A DNA stretch of 64,000 nucleotides from Peromyscus leucopus (GCF_004664715.2 NC_051082.1:7223072-7287071); one strand, 5' to 3'; shown: positions 1-10,008, numbered from the stretch's first letter. A program made the numbers and translations. Notes: generated from the letters alone by a model not told the origin.

Positions 1-152
1 CTTCAAACTTTCTTAGGGGGCTTGGCAACGAGATGAGCTTAAAATGGTAATGAGTTCCTAAGCGTTCAAGAACATCAAATTCATTGACAATATCCATTCC
101 CAAGTACCCTCTCCTGTCCTCATTCTTACTAGTACCTTTAGGTTTTCATGTC

Positions 153-169
153 GTGTGCGTGTGTGCATG

Positions 170-223
<54 letters not shown>

Positions 224-274
224 CGCGTGTGCGTGTGCGTGTGCGCGCGCGCGCGCATGTATGTGTATGTGTGT
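153..274. repeat. (TG)n tract with alternating CG runs
   Basis: Nearly pure alternating purine-pyrimidine sequence for about 120 bp, including cgcgcgcgcgcg-type runs in its right part. Alternating CG/TG is the classic Z-DNA-prone composition. Confidence 0.95.
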
Positions 275-950
275 AAAGAGAAGAAAAGAAAATCTGGTAG
301 TCTTGCCTTTTAAGCTCAGTATAACAATGTCATATCCACTTCCCAGCAAGTGGCATGAATAGCTCTTATAATGTCACTTGTCCTTAAAAAGTTTGTTTCG
401 GTCAGTGCTCTCATTGAGCATTGACGACAGATCCAACTTTGAGCTCCAGGAAAGGGTTGAAGACACACAGAACCCAGTGTTTCATGTGGGCTCCTGCTGT
501 TAGGTGATTTATGACGTTCCCCTCATCAGGAAGCTGCTGATGTCGGTTCCCACGTCTATGGGCTCACTGTTGGGCTCTTCAGCACCCGGGAAGATCACCC
601 TTCCACAGACCTCAGTAACTGGTGGGTGGGGGCAGGGGCGGAGGTGGACAGCCACCCTCAGACTAGTTCTGTCTAGTCTGTCAGAGGTTTTCCTGAAGGT
701 GCCTTCTTTGGTGATCAGAGTCGAATCTGGGCATCTGAACGGGTCCACAGGGCCACCTCCTCCACCACTCTTGACCTCGCCCAGTGCACACACACACACC
801 CAGGTCATCCTGTGGAAGGACCAATGTGTTCTTAAGCCTGTCTACTCTTAGAGATCCACCATTTGAGTTGCTGCTTCTTCAGGAGGGGCCGAAGTCCCTA
901 TTAAAATGCACACATCCAACCTGATAAGATGAAGGATGAGTGGACTTCAG

Positions 951-1136
951 AGATAAGTCAGGGGGCTCAGGTGTCTGCTGCTCTTGCAGGGGACCCGAGT
1001 TTGGTCCCCAGCCCCCACATTAGGCAGCTCACAGCTGCTCCTAACTCTACCTGTAGGGGGATCTGATGACCTCTTTTGGCCTTCATTGGCACCTGTACTC
1101 ATGTTCACCCTCCCATATGCATAGTTTAAAAATAAG
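951..1136 (+). repeat. B3/B2-type SINE, diverged
   Basis: The stretch reads like the tRNA-derived head of B2/B3 (gctcaggtgtctgctgctct ... gatctgatgacctc) and ends in an A-rich tail. It is older than the neighbouring copy that follows it directly. Confidence 0.7.
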
Positions 1137-1140
1137 ATAA

Positions 1141-1355
1141 GGGCTGGAGAGATGGCTCAGTGGTTAAGGAAACCTGCTGCTCTGGCAGAGGATTTGGTTC
1201 CTGGCACCCACATGGCAGATTGGAACTACATGTAACATGTTCCAGAGGGATCTGATGACTTTTTTGGCCTCTAAGAGCACCAGGCACTTCACATGGTGCA
1301 CATAAATACATGCAGACAAACACTCATATGTACAAGATAAAAATAAATAAATCTT
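1141..1355 (+). repeat. B2/B3-family SINE
   Basis: Starts with the typical gggctggagagatggctcag head and runs through the ...gatctgatgac... body to an aaataaataaatctt tail. Confidence 0.9.
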
Positions 1356-1404
1356 AAAACATAAAATCTTTGAAATCAAGGATGCAACCTAAGCATATTT
1401 TAAA

Positions 1405-1627
1405 AAGCACTGGGGGTTGAAATCAGGGCCTTGCGTGTGATTTGCTTTGTCCCTGAGGGGCGTCCCCAGCCCTCTGTTAGCATTTGATTTTGAGATAGGA
1501 TCTGGCTAGGTTGTCACGGGTGAACTTGGGCTCACCCTGTAGCCCAGGAAGGCAGTGGAACTGTGATCCTTCTGTCTAGCCTCCAGAGCAGCTGGGATCC
1601 CAGGCCTGGACCACCACCTCGGGCTCC
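1405..1627 (-). repeat. Degraded ID-like and B1-like SINE pieces
   Basis: The first part resembles an antisense ID/B4 head (gggttgaaatcagggcctt). The second resembles an antisense B1 (gagataggatctggctaggt ... gctgggatcccaggcctgg). Strongly diverged. Confidence 0.45.
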
Positions 1628-2396
1628 ACAAGCATCTGTAACCTCTCTTTGGCATCCTTACTGCTGTTGTCTTTGATGCCCCAAGACTTCAGGGATGCTG
1701 GTGATGGGAAAAGCTTCTAGCACCCTTGAGGAGAGCCGAGACGCTCTACCGTGACCTTCACAGGTCTTCTGGGGCTGACACGTCACCTCCTTGACCTCTC
1801 TCTGCCACACCCAATGACTTGCAATGTGTTTCTGCAACAAGTCAGGCCGTGTTATCTCCTCACTCTGCGCTTTTGCCTTCTTTTCATGATTCTGACTTCT
1901 CACCGTTCAAGTGCAAGATTAAACCTTACCTGTCCCATGTGCTCTGGTTAGCTGAGTCCTCCAGAATTTAAGCCAGAGCTCCTCAGTGTCACCATGCATC
2001 CGACACACCTGGGACCTCATTAGGAGGTCAATTCTGTATTGGCAAATTGGGTGCCTGGGGTTTCACATTCCCCACAAGCAGGCAGTGAGGGCCACACTGC
2101 CGGCCCGGGAACCAACTGCAGTTTCAGTAGCACGCTTTGAGATGTGCATTTCAATGATTAACCCACTTATGTCCCCTCCAAGCCTCCTAGTCTCCAGGGA
2201 GTACTGCTTACATAGACTCCAATGACCAAGGCCACGTGATACTCTCTTTGCAATTAGAGTAAAAGCTTCAGAGGGCAGGGTTTTTGTGTTTCGTGATGGT
2301 TGGGTCCCCTGCACTTCAGCAGTGTCTGGCTGTTGACAGACGACTGAATGAGGGCACCCGAGGCACTGTGGGAGGAGTGGGGAGAACGGTCATTAC

Positions 2397-2586
2397 CTCA
2401 ATGGCCACCGCAATGTCTGGGGAGCACAGCTCCCAGATCCGCAGGTCCTGGAGCACCTTCAGGAGGACATGCGGCCGGATCCTCAGGTCTAGGTTCTCTC
2501 CAAACTTCTGCAGTTTTGCCAGGATCTTTTTTGCAGGCCGGAAGTTCTTCAGATCCTCAGGGAGTTTGGACAACAGATCAAAGTAC
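2397..2586 (-). CDS. Ccdc60: Ccdc60 coding exon (tenth, last in window)
   Basis: This exon has 190 nt: G completes Trp (TG|G), then 63 codons starting YFDLLSKLPEDLKNFRPAKK and ending CSPDIAVAIE in phase 0. The acceptor is TTGGACTTGAAG|G with a CTAAC branch-site match about 25 nt upstream; the donor is GAG|GTAATG. It encodes the C-terminal conserved helical block (RIRPHVLLKVLQDLRIWEL) and is nearly identical to the remembered mammalian protein. The final exon, expected to encode about 35-40 more residues and the stop, was not found in bases 1-2396 and should lie to the left of the window. Confidence 0.97.
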
Positions 2587-2990
2587 CTTCAAGTCCAAGA
2601 GGAGAGAGCCAGTTAGGGAAGCCCTGGGATGGGGATCTTGGCCCTTTGGGGCCTCCTTCATTTTCTTTTTCTACTCTTGCGATGTGTTGAGGGCATCATG
2701 AGCCTCTATGTGGGGGCCCTGTCCTCTATACCCAGTTTTTGTAGGGTCATACATGAGGTATTTATTTTTAAGGGTAGCCACCTTCGGTTTCACTGGAAAA
2801 CAAAGAAGGGTCATTCTTTAAAAGGCTGTATTCATAGAACAATGCTCTATAAAGCAGATAGTGTGAAAATCCAGAAAACAAAATGGGGGTGGATGGGCAT
2901 TTGAGATTCTCTTCTGACTTTTAATCGTGCCAGGGTGGATGTGGACACATCTGTGGGTGTTTTCTAGATGATAGTGGCTCGGACAATCAA

Positions 2991-3172
2991 TGATGATGGT
3001 GGCGTTGGAGATGAGGTGGTGATGGAGATGATGGTGGTGATGGAGATGATGGTGGTGATGGAGATGATGGTGATGGAGATGATGGTGGTGATGGAGATGA
3101 TGGTGATGGAGATGATGGTGGTGATGGAGATGATGGTGGCGATGAAGATGGAGATGAAGATGGAGATGATGG
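2991..3172. repeat. GAT/GGT minisatellite
   Basis: About 180 bp of variable units built from gatggtggt and gatggagat triplet blocks. It is open in several frames on both strands, giving low-complexity Met/Glu/Val or Ser/Pro peptides that are not genes. Confidence 0.95.
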
Positions 3173-3516
3173 GCTGTGCATTTTCCATCTCCATGATAAT
3201 AAGCTCAGTTGACAGGCTGTGTGTCTCATGTTACCACTGGGAATGCATGGTTGAGGTGGTGGAGAGTAACCCATCTTAGTTGGGTTCTAACCCATCTCTG
3301 TCTAACCTACTAACCTACCTTAGATGCTTTAAATGTGGCCAGGGATTACTTAGGACAAATGATGGCATGTGTTTAGAAAGTGCTCTCGGGTAGGGTGCTT
3401 GTCACACATGCCTGACAACCTGAGTTTGAGCCCCAGAGCCCACAAAAAGGTGGAAGGAGAGAACAGAATCCACCAAGTTGTTCTCTTAACTCTGCATGTG
3501 TTCCCTTTCTCACATC

Positions 3517-4008
3517 TGTAGCATGAATCTTAAAAGTTCTTATTAGTAAAAACAAACCCAGAGCCAGGTATTGGGGTGAACGCTGAAAGATCAGAGAAGC
3601 AGAACAAGCCACAGCTAACTTCACCTCGCAAAGTCCTCAGCTGATCCTGTTTCCTCAGACTGGAAGCCTCTGAGTCCTTATCCAGAATGAATCTCAGCTG
3701 AACTGCTGCTAAAAGCCTAAAAGCTTAACAGACTCTAGTTCCTGGTTTTCATGCCTTATACATCTTTCTGCTTCCTGCCATCACTTCCTAGGATTAAAGG
3801 TGTGAGTCACCATGCCTGGCTGTTTCCAGTGTGGCTTTGAACTCACTGAGATCCGGATGGATCTCTGCCTCCAGAATGCTAGGATTAAAGGTGTGTGTGT
3901 GTGCCATCATTTTCTGGCCTCTATGTCTATCTAGCGGCTGTTCTGTTCTCTGACCCCAGATAGGTTTATTAAGGTGCACAATATATTGGGGGACACAATA
4001 TCACCATA
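3517..4008 (-). mobile_element. Solo-LTR-like element, copy 1 (minus)
   Basis: In plus-strand reading it starts TGTAGCATG (reverse complement of the ...CTACA end) and ends ...CACCATA. Flanks are cacatc (3511-3516) and cacatg (4009-4014), a 6-bp target duplication with one mismatch. The same sequence recurs at 8120, 48805 and 56200. Two B1-like segments with the 'ggattaaaggtgtg' signature lie inside. No internal retroviral region adjoins it, so this is a solo LTR if the LTR reading is right. Confidence 0.75.
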
Positions 4009-4884
4009 CACATGTACTAATTAGTAATATTAAGATAACAATTTAATTATAGAATTATGACATAGTTTATGATGATGAAGAAAAGTACTCTCTTTCATCA
4101 CATATGTACCCTTGTAGAAGATTTTGAAAAATAGCTTCACCCACCATACATTCCTGGGTACTCACCTTTGTACTTAGGGAATGCATTTATATATTTGTTC
4201 CTACGTCTTTGCATAGCATGAATCCCCATACAAACATAAACTTTGCCTGAGTTACTCAGCGCATGGTGCTGAGCTAACTGGGCCCAACAGATAGTAGGTG
4301 TTCAATAGTTACTATCAGAAAGAGTGGATGAGAAACTGGATGAAGGAGGGGCCCAGCTGAGCACGCTTGCTGGCAGGCTGTGATTCATTTGACTTGATTT
4401 TAATGATGCTATGGAGGGCCCTTGTTTCTCCATGATGATACCGAAAGCTCCATCATTAGAGATGCTGGCTGAGTCCCACCGTGAGAGGCTCAACACTAAG
4501 TTCCCACTCTAATATCATCGTGTGAGTTAGCTTATTACCCTTCCACTTTTCTTCGCAAAGAAGCTGGGTTATAAACCACCTCTCCCTTCCCCCTTGCATA
4601 AGGCACCTTTGGGAGCCCCTGTACCTTTGGGGATAGACACTGCTCATGAGACAGCGAAGACCTGGGCATGTGAGGCAGTGTGGGTGGTTCCCACATCTCT
4701 CCTGCAGCTCAGGGTCCCTCTGAGTTCCTATTCCACATCAGTAATAATGTGGGAGGGAGTCTAGGTCCATCTCTCCATTTTTCTCATCTTTTTTTAGACC
4801 TTGTTTTCCTCATCCTGACAGAATGGGGTTCCCAACACACAAAAGGTCAGACTCTGATTCAATATTACAAGTGAATGCGTGGTT

Positions 4885-5012
4885 TGAGAGCAGACAGAAG
4901 CTCATGTCCTATGCTCACCACTTACAAATAGTGTGGCCTAGGACAAGTGAACCGACTTCTCTGAGACCCAGTTTCCTTGTGAAATAGGGCTTTCATTTGT
5001 ATCCTTAAGGAT
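4885..5012 (+). repeat. MIR SINE remnant
   Basis: Contains the MIR core order: 'tgtggcctaggacaagt', then 'cttctctgagacccagtttcc', then a reduced 'tgtgaaatagggct'. Confidence 0.7.
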
Positions 5013-5194
5013 TCAGAAGGATACAATACGAAACATTAAATTTTCTTAGGGTAGCCTCTGCCATCCATCAGTCACTCAGTTCAGAGTGATTTCTTAAGGT
5101 GGGCCAGCATTTCCTTTAAAGTTTTAAAAATCTTGTTTTAATTGACATAATCACTGAACCTATTTCTAGGGTACTTGTGTCACACGTCGGGACT

Positions 5195-5354
5195 TTTTTA
5201 TTTATTCTTTTGTCTCACTGTGAGTCTTGAGTCATAGAGTCTCACTGTGCAGCCTTGGTTAGCCTGGAACTTACCGTGGAGACCAGACTGGCCTGGAACT
5301 CACAGAGATCCACTTGCCTCTGCCTTCTGAGTGCTGGGATTAAAGCAGTGTGGC
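5195..5354 (-). repeat. B1 SINE, antisense
   Basis: T-rich left end, then antisense B1 body (gcctggaactcacagagatc, gagtgctgggattaaag). Confidence 0.9.
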
Positions 5355-5397
5355 TTTACATGTATGTAAAGTGTATGTAAAGCAAGTGTCAGAACAT

Positions 5398-5465
5398 GTA
5401 TGCAGTGTGTAATGTCCCAATATGGATGCACCCGTATGCAATATATAATGTCCCAATCTAGATGC
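5398..5465. repeat. Two-copy 36-bp tandem duplication
   Basis: gtatgca begins at 5398 and again at 5434, and both copies contain taatgtcccaat followed by ggatgc/agatgc. A short imperfect duplication. Confidence 0.7.
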
Positions 5466-5980
5466 TCAGTACATCCACCGAGCATTCATCACTTCTCCAT
5501 AGAGGTTCAGTACCTCCCCCCCCCCGCCGCCGCCTATTTCAAAATACCCAGTGCCATCACCCTGCCATGCAGCAGACCCCAGCCCTCACCATGTTGCTCT
5601 CCATCCTCTTCTACATGCTGGGCACAGTGTTCCCAGGACTATACAGTGATAACCTCAGAGAACTCAGATTCTGCAGCCATTTGATTGACAGGTTTGGTAT
5701 TACTCTTCAGTGTGTGTGTGGGGGTGCAGGGGTGGGGGGGTAGCAAGTGAGCTCTCCTTATTTCTAAGTCTGGACCCAAAACGAGGTAACTATGAAGACC
5801 AGGACAGGTTTCATGACTCATGGTTCTAGGAGGTTCGTCCCTGATTGCAGTTTGATCTGGGGGAACGGAGTGGTGGCTGATGGTAGTTGGGAGTTAATGC
5901 CTCCTGGCTACTGAAGAACCCTGGAATGGACCATGAGGTAACGCTAAGGGACCAGCGTGCCTGGTCCTCGGGGGTCTTAC

Positions 5981-6112
5981 CAGTGGTCCGCAATCTCTTC
6001 TGCATCCCCCTTCACCATCGAGACCCGGTGCCTCATCTTTGATAAATCCTTTTGGAAAGTTGAAGTAAGAATAAAAGAGTGGAACTTCTGGATACCCCGT
6101 TCTTCTTGGCGC
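5981..6112 (-). CDS. Ccdc60: Ccdc60 coding exon (ninth in window)
   Basis: This exon has 132 nt: G completes Lys (AA|G), then 43 codons starting RQEERGIQKFHSFILTSTFQ and ending GDAEEIADH, with TG carried forward. The acceptor is CCACATCATAG|G, with a CT-rich tract and a TCTAAT-like branch site upstream; the donor is TG|GTAAGA. No long uninterrupted open frame surrounds it, so it was found by reading the minus strand for the expected continuation. Both phases fit. The sequence is helical and charged, and matches the remembered CCDC60 segment RGIQKF...FQKD..KMRH...VKGDAEEIADHW with conservative changes. Confidence 0.95.
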
Positions 6113-6659
6113 CTATGATGTGGTGTGAAGGAGGGGGAGGGAAATTAGAGGCACAGAACGCTCCGCCTCCTCCAGCTACGGGTGAGCTCTCGCAGATGCC
6201 ACCCACCACTTTTTCTTCTGTGGAGCTCTTGTTGCCGTTATAAATTATGACTGGGCTCCCCGGACCATAGCTCTCTCCAATGTGCTGAAAGCGATCTTGC
6301 CGCCTCTCAGAGACGTCAATTAAATGCTGTGTGCAGAGCACTGAGCGTACTGCCGGGCACACAGTAGGTGCTAAGCTCATGTTGGTTGTTCTCTTCCTCA
6401 GCCTCATCATTTTGCACACACGCCCTCTCTCCAAAGAGAGTTCATGTTGTGATTATGCCCATGCCTAATGCCCCACGCCCAGCACCCAGTGCTTTGCATC
6501 TCACTTAGAATAAAGAACTTAGAACAATTCATTCCTTAAGGTCCCAGATTACCCAGGTTTTACACTTTCCAACTGCATGATCATGCTTAGAATTGTATGC
6601 CTCTCCCTCACAGTCAGAGTCTTTGGAACAAAGTGTTATCTCCACACTAGGAGGTAGTA

Positions 6660-6662
<3 letters not shown>

Positions 6663-6696
<34 letters not shown>

Positions 6697-6797
6697 TTGA
6701 GACAGGGTTTCTCTGTGTAGCTTTGCGCCTTTCCTGGAACTCACTTGGTAGCTGAGGCTGGCCTTGAACTCACAGAGATCCACCTGGCTCTGCCTTT
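6663..6797 (-). repeat. B1 SINE, antisense, 5' truncated, 29-T tail
   Basis: The T run at 6663-6691 is the antisense A tail. The body has gagacagggtttctctgtgt and the 'agctttgcgcctttcctgga' variant seen in cricetid B1 copies. The B1 head is missing. Confidence 0.88.
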
Positions 6798-7440
6798 ATT
6801 GTCTTGTCATGTACAAGGTTTTTGGTACGAGACCTCTCTGAGTATACTTGGAGCATCTGTAGGGGGTCTAAATAAAGCCCTTACCTGTGGGGTTGTTGGG
6901 CACCATTATGATGCGTAACTGCAAAGCTCTTAGCTCAGCAGTGAAGCCTAACACGGTACCCTGGAGTTGGCACTGCCCTTCATTAACCGAGAATGTCTCC
7001 TTCATGCAGATGTTCAGGTGGCTTTCCCAGGTCAGGGGGGCGGGCACCAGCTCCATGTGTTCCCTTAGCCCTCTGCTCTTCCCCATCATTGATGGCCCTC
7101 ACTGCCCTGTGTGGCAGATTCTTGTGTACTCACCTGTCTCTCTAGATGGTGAGCTCTGAGCAGGAAAGGGAATGTAAAGGGTCACCGGGAAGCCCTGCTG
7201 GGGTGGGTGAGTTCCCCGGGGCACGTGGTCACCTTAGCTAGGGGATGGGCTCTAGTAGGGAGGAGGAGGAGGCTCCTTGTGGTCTCTTCCTGTTGAACCA
7301 CACTGACAGCATCCTGACTGTGTGTCATGTGGGAGTCGCTGCCACTTCTTGCTCCTATCGGAGTCCCCAGGTACCTCCACAGGGAACCCTTCTCTTCCTA
7401 GTTTCTTCTCTTCTGGGTTCCTCTGCTCCCTTCATGGTCA

Positions 7441-7590
7441 TCCTAAAGCCACCTCCTTAGAGAAGACTTCCTCCTCATCTCCTGCTTCTCTCCTCCCCTG
7501 CCTCTTCCTCCTCCTCCTCCTCATCTTCCTCCTTACCCCTCTTTCTCCTTTGCTGTTTCTCTCCTCCCTTCCTTCCATCCTCCTCTGACA
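7441..7590. repeat. Pyrimidine-rich low-complexity stretch
   Basis: CT-rich sequence dominated by cctcctcctc blocks. Overlapping open frames on both strands are composition artefacts. Confidence 0.85.
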
Positions 7591-7821
7591 TAACACCCGT
7601 TTTCTTCCCACATGAGATGATTTCAAAACTGTGTCTCTCTGTAGATACAGTGATTTCGTTTCTGTTTCTCAAGGGGGCAGAGTGAGCCCCCCCGACTCCA
7701 AGGGCAGGGAAGACATCTCCCTTTGTTACTGCTCTAGCCCCAGCCCTAGACACATGCTGAACATGCAGTAGGTAACCAGGTACATGTCCTGGCAATGAGC
7801 TAGGCATGTGTGTGCCCTTAC

Positions 7822-7944
7822 TTCATGAGGATCTCCAGCTTGTCTTGCAGGCAGAAGCCGGCCTCCTGGGCGACGCTGTAAAACTTGGCCCGCAGAGTGC
7901 TGCACACGCCACTCTTGCAGTGGACGATGTCACGGTTAGCACGA
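7822..7944 (-). CDS. Ccdc60: Ccdc60 coding exon (eighth in window)
   Basis: This exon has 123 nt: T completes Ser (AG|T), then 40 codons from RANRDIVHCKSGVC to DKLEILM, with AA carried forward. The acceptor is CTCTTGTCTACAG|T and the donor is AA|GTAAGG. The block KSGVCSTLRAKFYSVAQEAG followed by FCLQDKLEILM is one of the best conserved parts of CCDC60 in my memory and marks the start of the C-terminal helical region. Two cysteines flank the RAKFYSVAQEAG helix, with no evidence that they bind metal. It lies 1.4 kb from the preceding exon. Confidence 0.96.
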
Positions 7945-8119
7945 CTGTAGACAAGAGACACCATTGGGGGATGGGGGCCAATGGACACTCCGGGTAGCCT
8001 CATGGGTCCCACTGGCCTCCCTGAGCCCAAGATGCTAGTGTCTAACTGGGCTCTCTGTTTTTGGGTGGAGCGTCCCCCACCCCCCGGCATCCCCTTTGGG
8101 GGTTGGAAGAACAGGTGGT

Positions 8120-8628
8120 TGTGGTGGTATTGTGTTCCCTAAAATATTGTGCACCCTAGTACATTTATCTGGGGTCAGAGACAGAACAGCCACAATACTA
8201 AACATGAGGATAGGCAGTGGTAGCACACGCCTTTAATCCTAGCATTCCAGAGGCAGAAATCCATGTGCTCAAGGATATAGCCAAAACATGGTGACTCACG
8301 CCTTTAATCCCAGAAAGTGAGCCTTTAATCTCAGGGAGTGAGGCAAAAAGCAGAAAGATACATAAGGTGTGAGGACCAGAGACTAGCATCATTTGGCCTG
8401 GTTAAGCATTTGGCTGGTTAAGCTTTCAGGCTTTTGAGCAGCAGTTCAGCTGAGACCCATTTGGATATGAGGACTCAGAGGCTTCTAGTCTGAGGAAACA
8501 AGACCAGCTGAAAAGTTGGCCAGGTGAGCTTAGATGTGGCTTGTTCTGTCTCTCTGACCTTCCAGTGTTCACCCCAATACCTGGCTTCAGGTTTAATTTT
8601 ATTAATAAGATAAAAGATTCATGCTACA
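8120..8628 (+). mobile_element. Solo-LTR-like element, copy 2 (plus)
   Basis: Starts TGTGGTGGTATTGTG and ends ATGCTACA. The 6-bp flanks are identical: ggtggt at 8114-8119 and 8629-8634. Internally, cctttaatcc B1-like signatures occur twice (around 8230 and 8302), followed by an LTR-promoter-like 'gatacataaggtgtgagga' and, near the end, 'attaataaga', which could serve as a poly(A)-type signal. The best-preserved target duplication in the family here. Confidence 0.8.
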
Positions 8629-8705
8629 GGTGGTAGCTCATGAGCCACAGTGGGGGGCTTCCACTGGACCCCAGCAAATGTCGAGGATAGTAAGCCTCCC
8701 ACTCC

Positions 8706-8835
8706 AGCTTCACCCCTTCGCAGCTGTGTGGCCCTGACTGGGACATTGCTTGTGGCCGACTCTCAGCCTGTGACTCTGTAAAATGAGATAATGCTCCTGC
8801 CTGGCAGGCTTGGACTTGGGGAATACACAAGGCCA
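8706..8835 (+). repeat. MIR-like remnant
   Basis: tgtgtggccctgactgggac, then a degraded 'cctgtgactctgtaaaatgagataat' segment in MIR order. Confidence 0.6.
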
Positions 8836-9313
8836 GGAACGTAGGGTGCAGCCCATGGTGCTTGGTGCTGCAGAGGGATCTCGTGTTGTATTCCGCAGGG
8901 CTGCCCACTATCTGGTGTGTGGGACCTTGTCCCTCTTTCCTGTGTATGGCTGCGGGGAGTCAGGGCTGCACTGAGCTTTCCCCATACCCCTGGGAGACAA
9001 AGGATGCAGTTACCATGGTGAGGCCTGCCTCTTGACCATGATGTCCGCTTCCCCACCTGGCTTACCCCTTTGACTTCTTCTGGGTCACCACGGTGTGGCT
9101 TTCTCCGCTTGTAGTGCTGGATCTCTCACTGAAACACCAAGGGACAATTTCCAGTTGTTTTTCATACGAAGTCCCTCTGAGCGCCTCCCCCGCTCTGCCC
9201 CCCACCTGTGCTAGTCCCCCAGAATTCAGGCACAGAGGAGACTCTTACCCGGGCACCAGGGCTCAGTGCACGTCATCTCCAAGCCCGGGCCTTTCTCCTG
9301 TCCTACTCTCTAC

Positions 9314-9463
9314 CTCGAGTGTGTCCCCCTTGCCCCTCTCCCGCCATCCCTACTGTTCTTTTGTCTCATGGTCCGCAGTGAGTCCTGCATCCTCAGACTC
9401 TTCAACTTTGACCTCCGCATAGTGTCGGGATCACGTGCTATCTTCAGTAGGGACAGGTGCATG
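9314..9463 (-). CDS. Ccdc60: Ccdc60 coding exon (seventh in window), divergent basic region
   Basis: This exon has 150 nt: C completes Ser (AG|C), then 49 codons starting MHLSLLKIARDPDTMRRSK and ending ARGTHS, with AG carried forward. The acceptor is CCCTTCCCAG|C and the donor is TCGAG|GTAGAG. It was found by position and phase more than by similarity: only the start (S..LSLLK) resembles the remembered human exon, which reads S.LSVLK. The peptide is very basic (many Arg and Lys) and probably disordered. Both splice phases fit the flanking exons exactly, and without it the predicted protein would lack about 50 residues normally present. An upstream GT (AACA|GTAGGG) would break the frame and was not used. 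Confidence 0.82.
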
Positions 9464-9549
9464 CTGGGAAGGGTATGGCCGAGTCTTCCTCTCCGTGTTA
9501 CGTTTGGTGCTGTCCCTTCATTTCCTAAGCCGGGTCCCTGCAATGGCTA

Positions 9550-10008
9550 CCCTCGGCTGTCAACTTGACTGGAAGTAACTAAAAGTCCATGCGGCTGGGC
9601 ACACTCGTGAGGGATTTCTCCCGATCGTGTCACTTAAGGTGGGAATACCCACACTGCGTCTCGATCATCTGAGGTGGGCCACACCTTCTGGTGCCATCAC
9701 ACATGGAAGGAAATGGGAGAAGGATGCCTGCCCTCACTCTCGCGGGCAAGTCTGTCTGCCCTGCTGCCGAGGCATTCCTTCGCTGCTGTCAGGACCCACT
9801 TCTCCAGGATCCCAGCACAGACTGAAGGCCGGCTGACACACCCAGTCCCCTAGACTGAACAAGTGCTAGGATTCTTGGCCTTTCCTTAGGGAGACAGCTG
9901 TTGCCAGACTAGCTGGGCCCCAGCCTTAAGCTGTTCTAATGAACTCCCCTTCAGTATCTATGGATTCTTCCCATCAGTTCTGTTCCTAGAGAACTCCGAC
10001 TAATACAC
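9550..10008 (+). repeat. Long rodent interspersed repeat, family A
   Basis: Begins ctgtcaacttgact, includes gaggcattccttcgctg and 'gggagacagctgttgccaga', and ends ctccgactaatac. I recognise the family from rodent genomes and see it again in reverse at 31455-31984, but I do not assign a class name with confidence. Confidence 0.75.

Larger units (their letters stand above)
1..2396 (-). other. Ccdc60 last intron, partial
   Basis: This stretch holds a Z-DNA-prone (TG/CG) tract at its far end, two tandem B2/B3-type SINEs at 951-1355, degraded ID/B1 pieces at 1405-1627, and an old fragment near 1940-2110 that may be MER5-like. The only unexplained non-repetitive block is 487-850, which is open on both strands (see findings). 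No further Ccdc60 exon was recognised. Confidence 0.7.
2587..5980 (-). other. Ccdc60 intron between exons ending at 5981 and starting at 2586
   Basis: This 3.4-kb intron contains a GAT/GGT minisatellite (2991-3172), a minus-oriented solo-LTR-like element (3517-4008), an old MIR (4885-5012), an antisense B1 (5195-5354), and a short tandem duplication (5398-5465). The remaining parts, including 4020-4880, look like unique intronic sequence with nothing recognisable. Confidence 0.7.
6113..7821 (-). other. Ccdc60 intron 6113-7821
   Basis: This 1.7-kb intron contains a 5'-truncated antisense B1 with a 29-T tail (6663-6797) and a pyrimidine-rich stretch (7441-7590). The rest is unique sequence with no recognisable coding or RNA gene. 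The short overlapping open frames over the pyrimidine tract are low-complexity artefacts. Confidence 0.65.
7945..9313 (-). other. Ccdc60 intron 7945-9313
   Basis: This 1.4-kb intron is occupied mostly by a plus-oriented solo-LTR-like element (8120-8628) and an old MIR (about 8706-8835). Bases 8840-9300 are unique sequence without a recognisable feature. Confidence 0.65.

Noticed and set aside
6033..6434. 133-codon minus-strand frame over the ninth exon
   Set aside because: It overlaps the exon at 5981-6112 but in a different frame. The real exon frame was set by phase and similarity.
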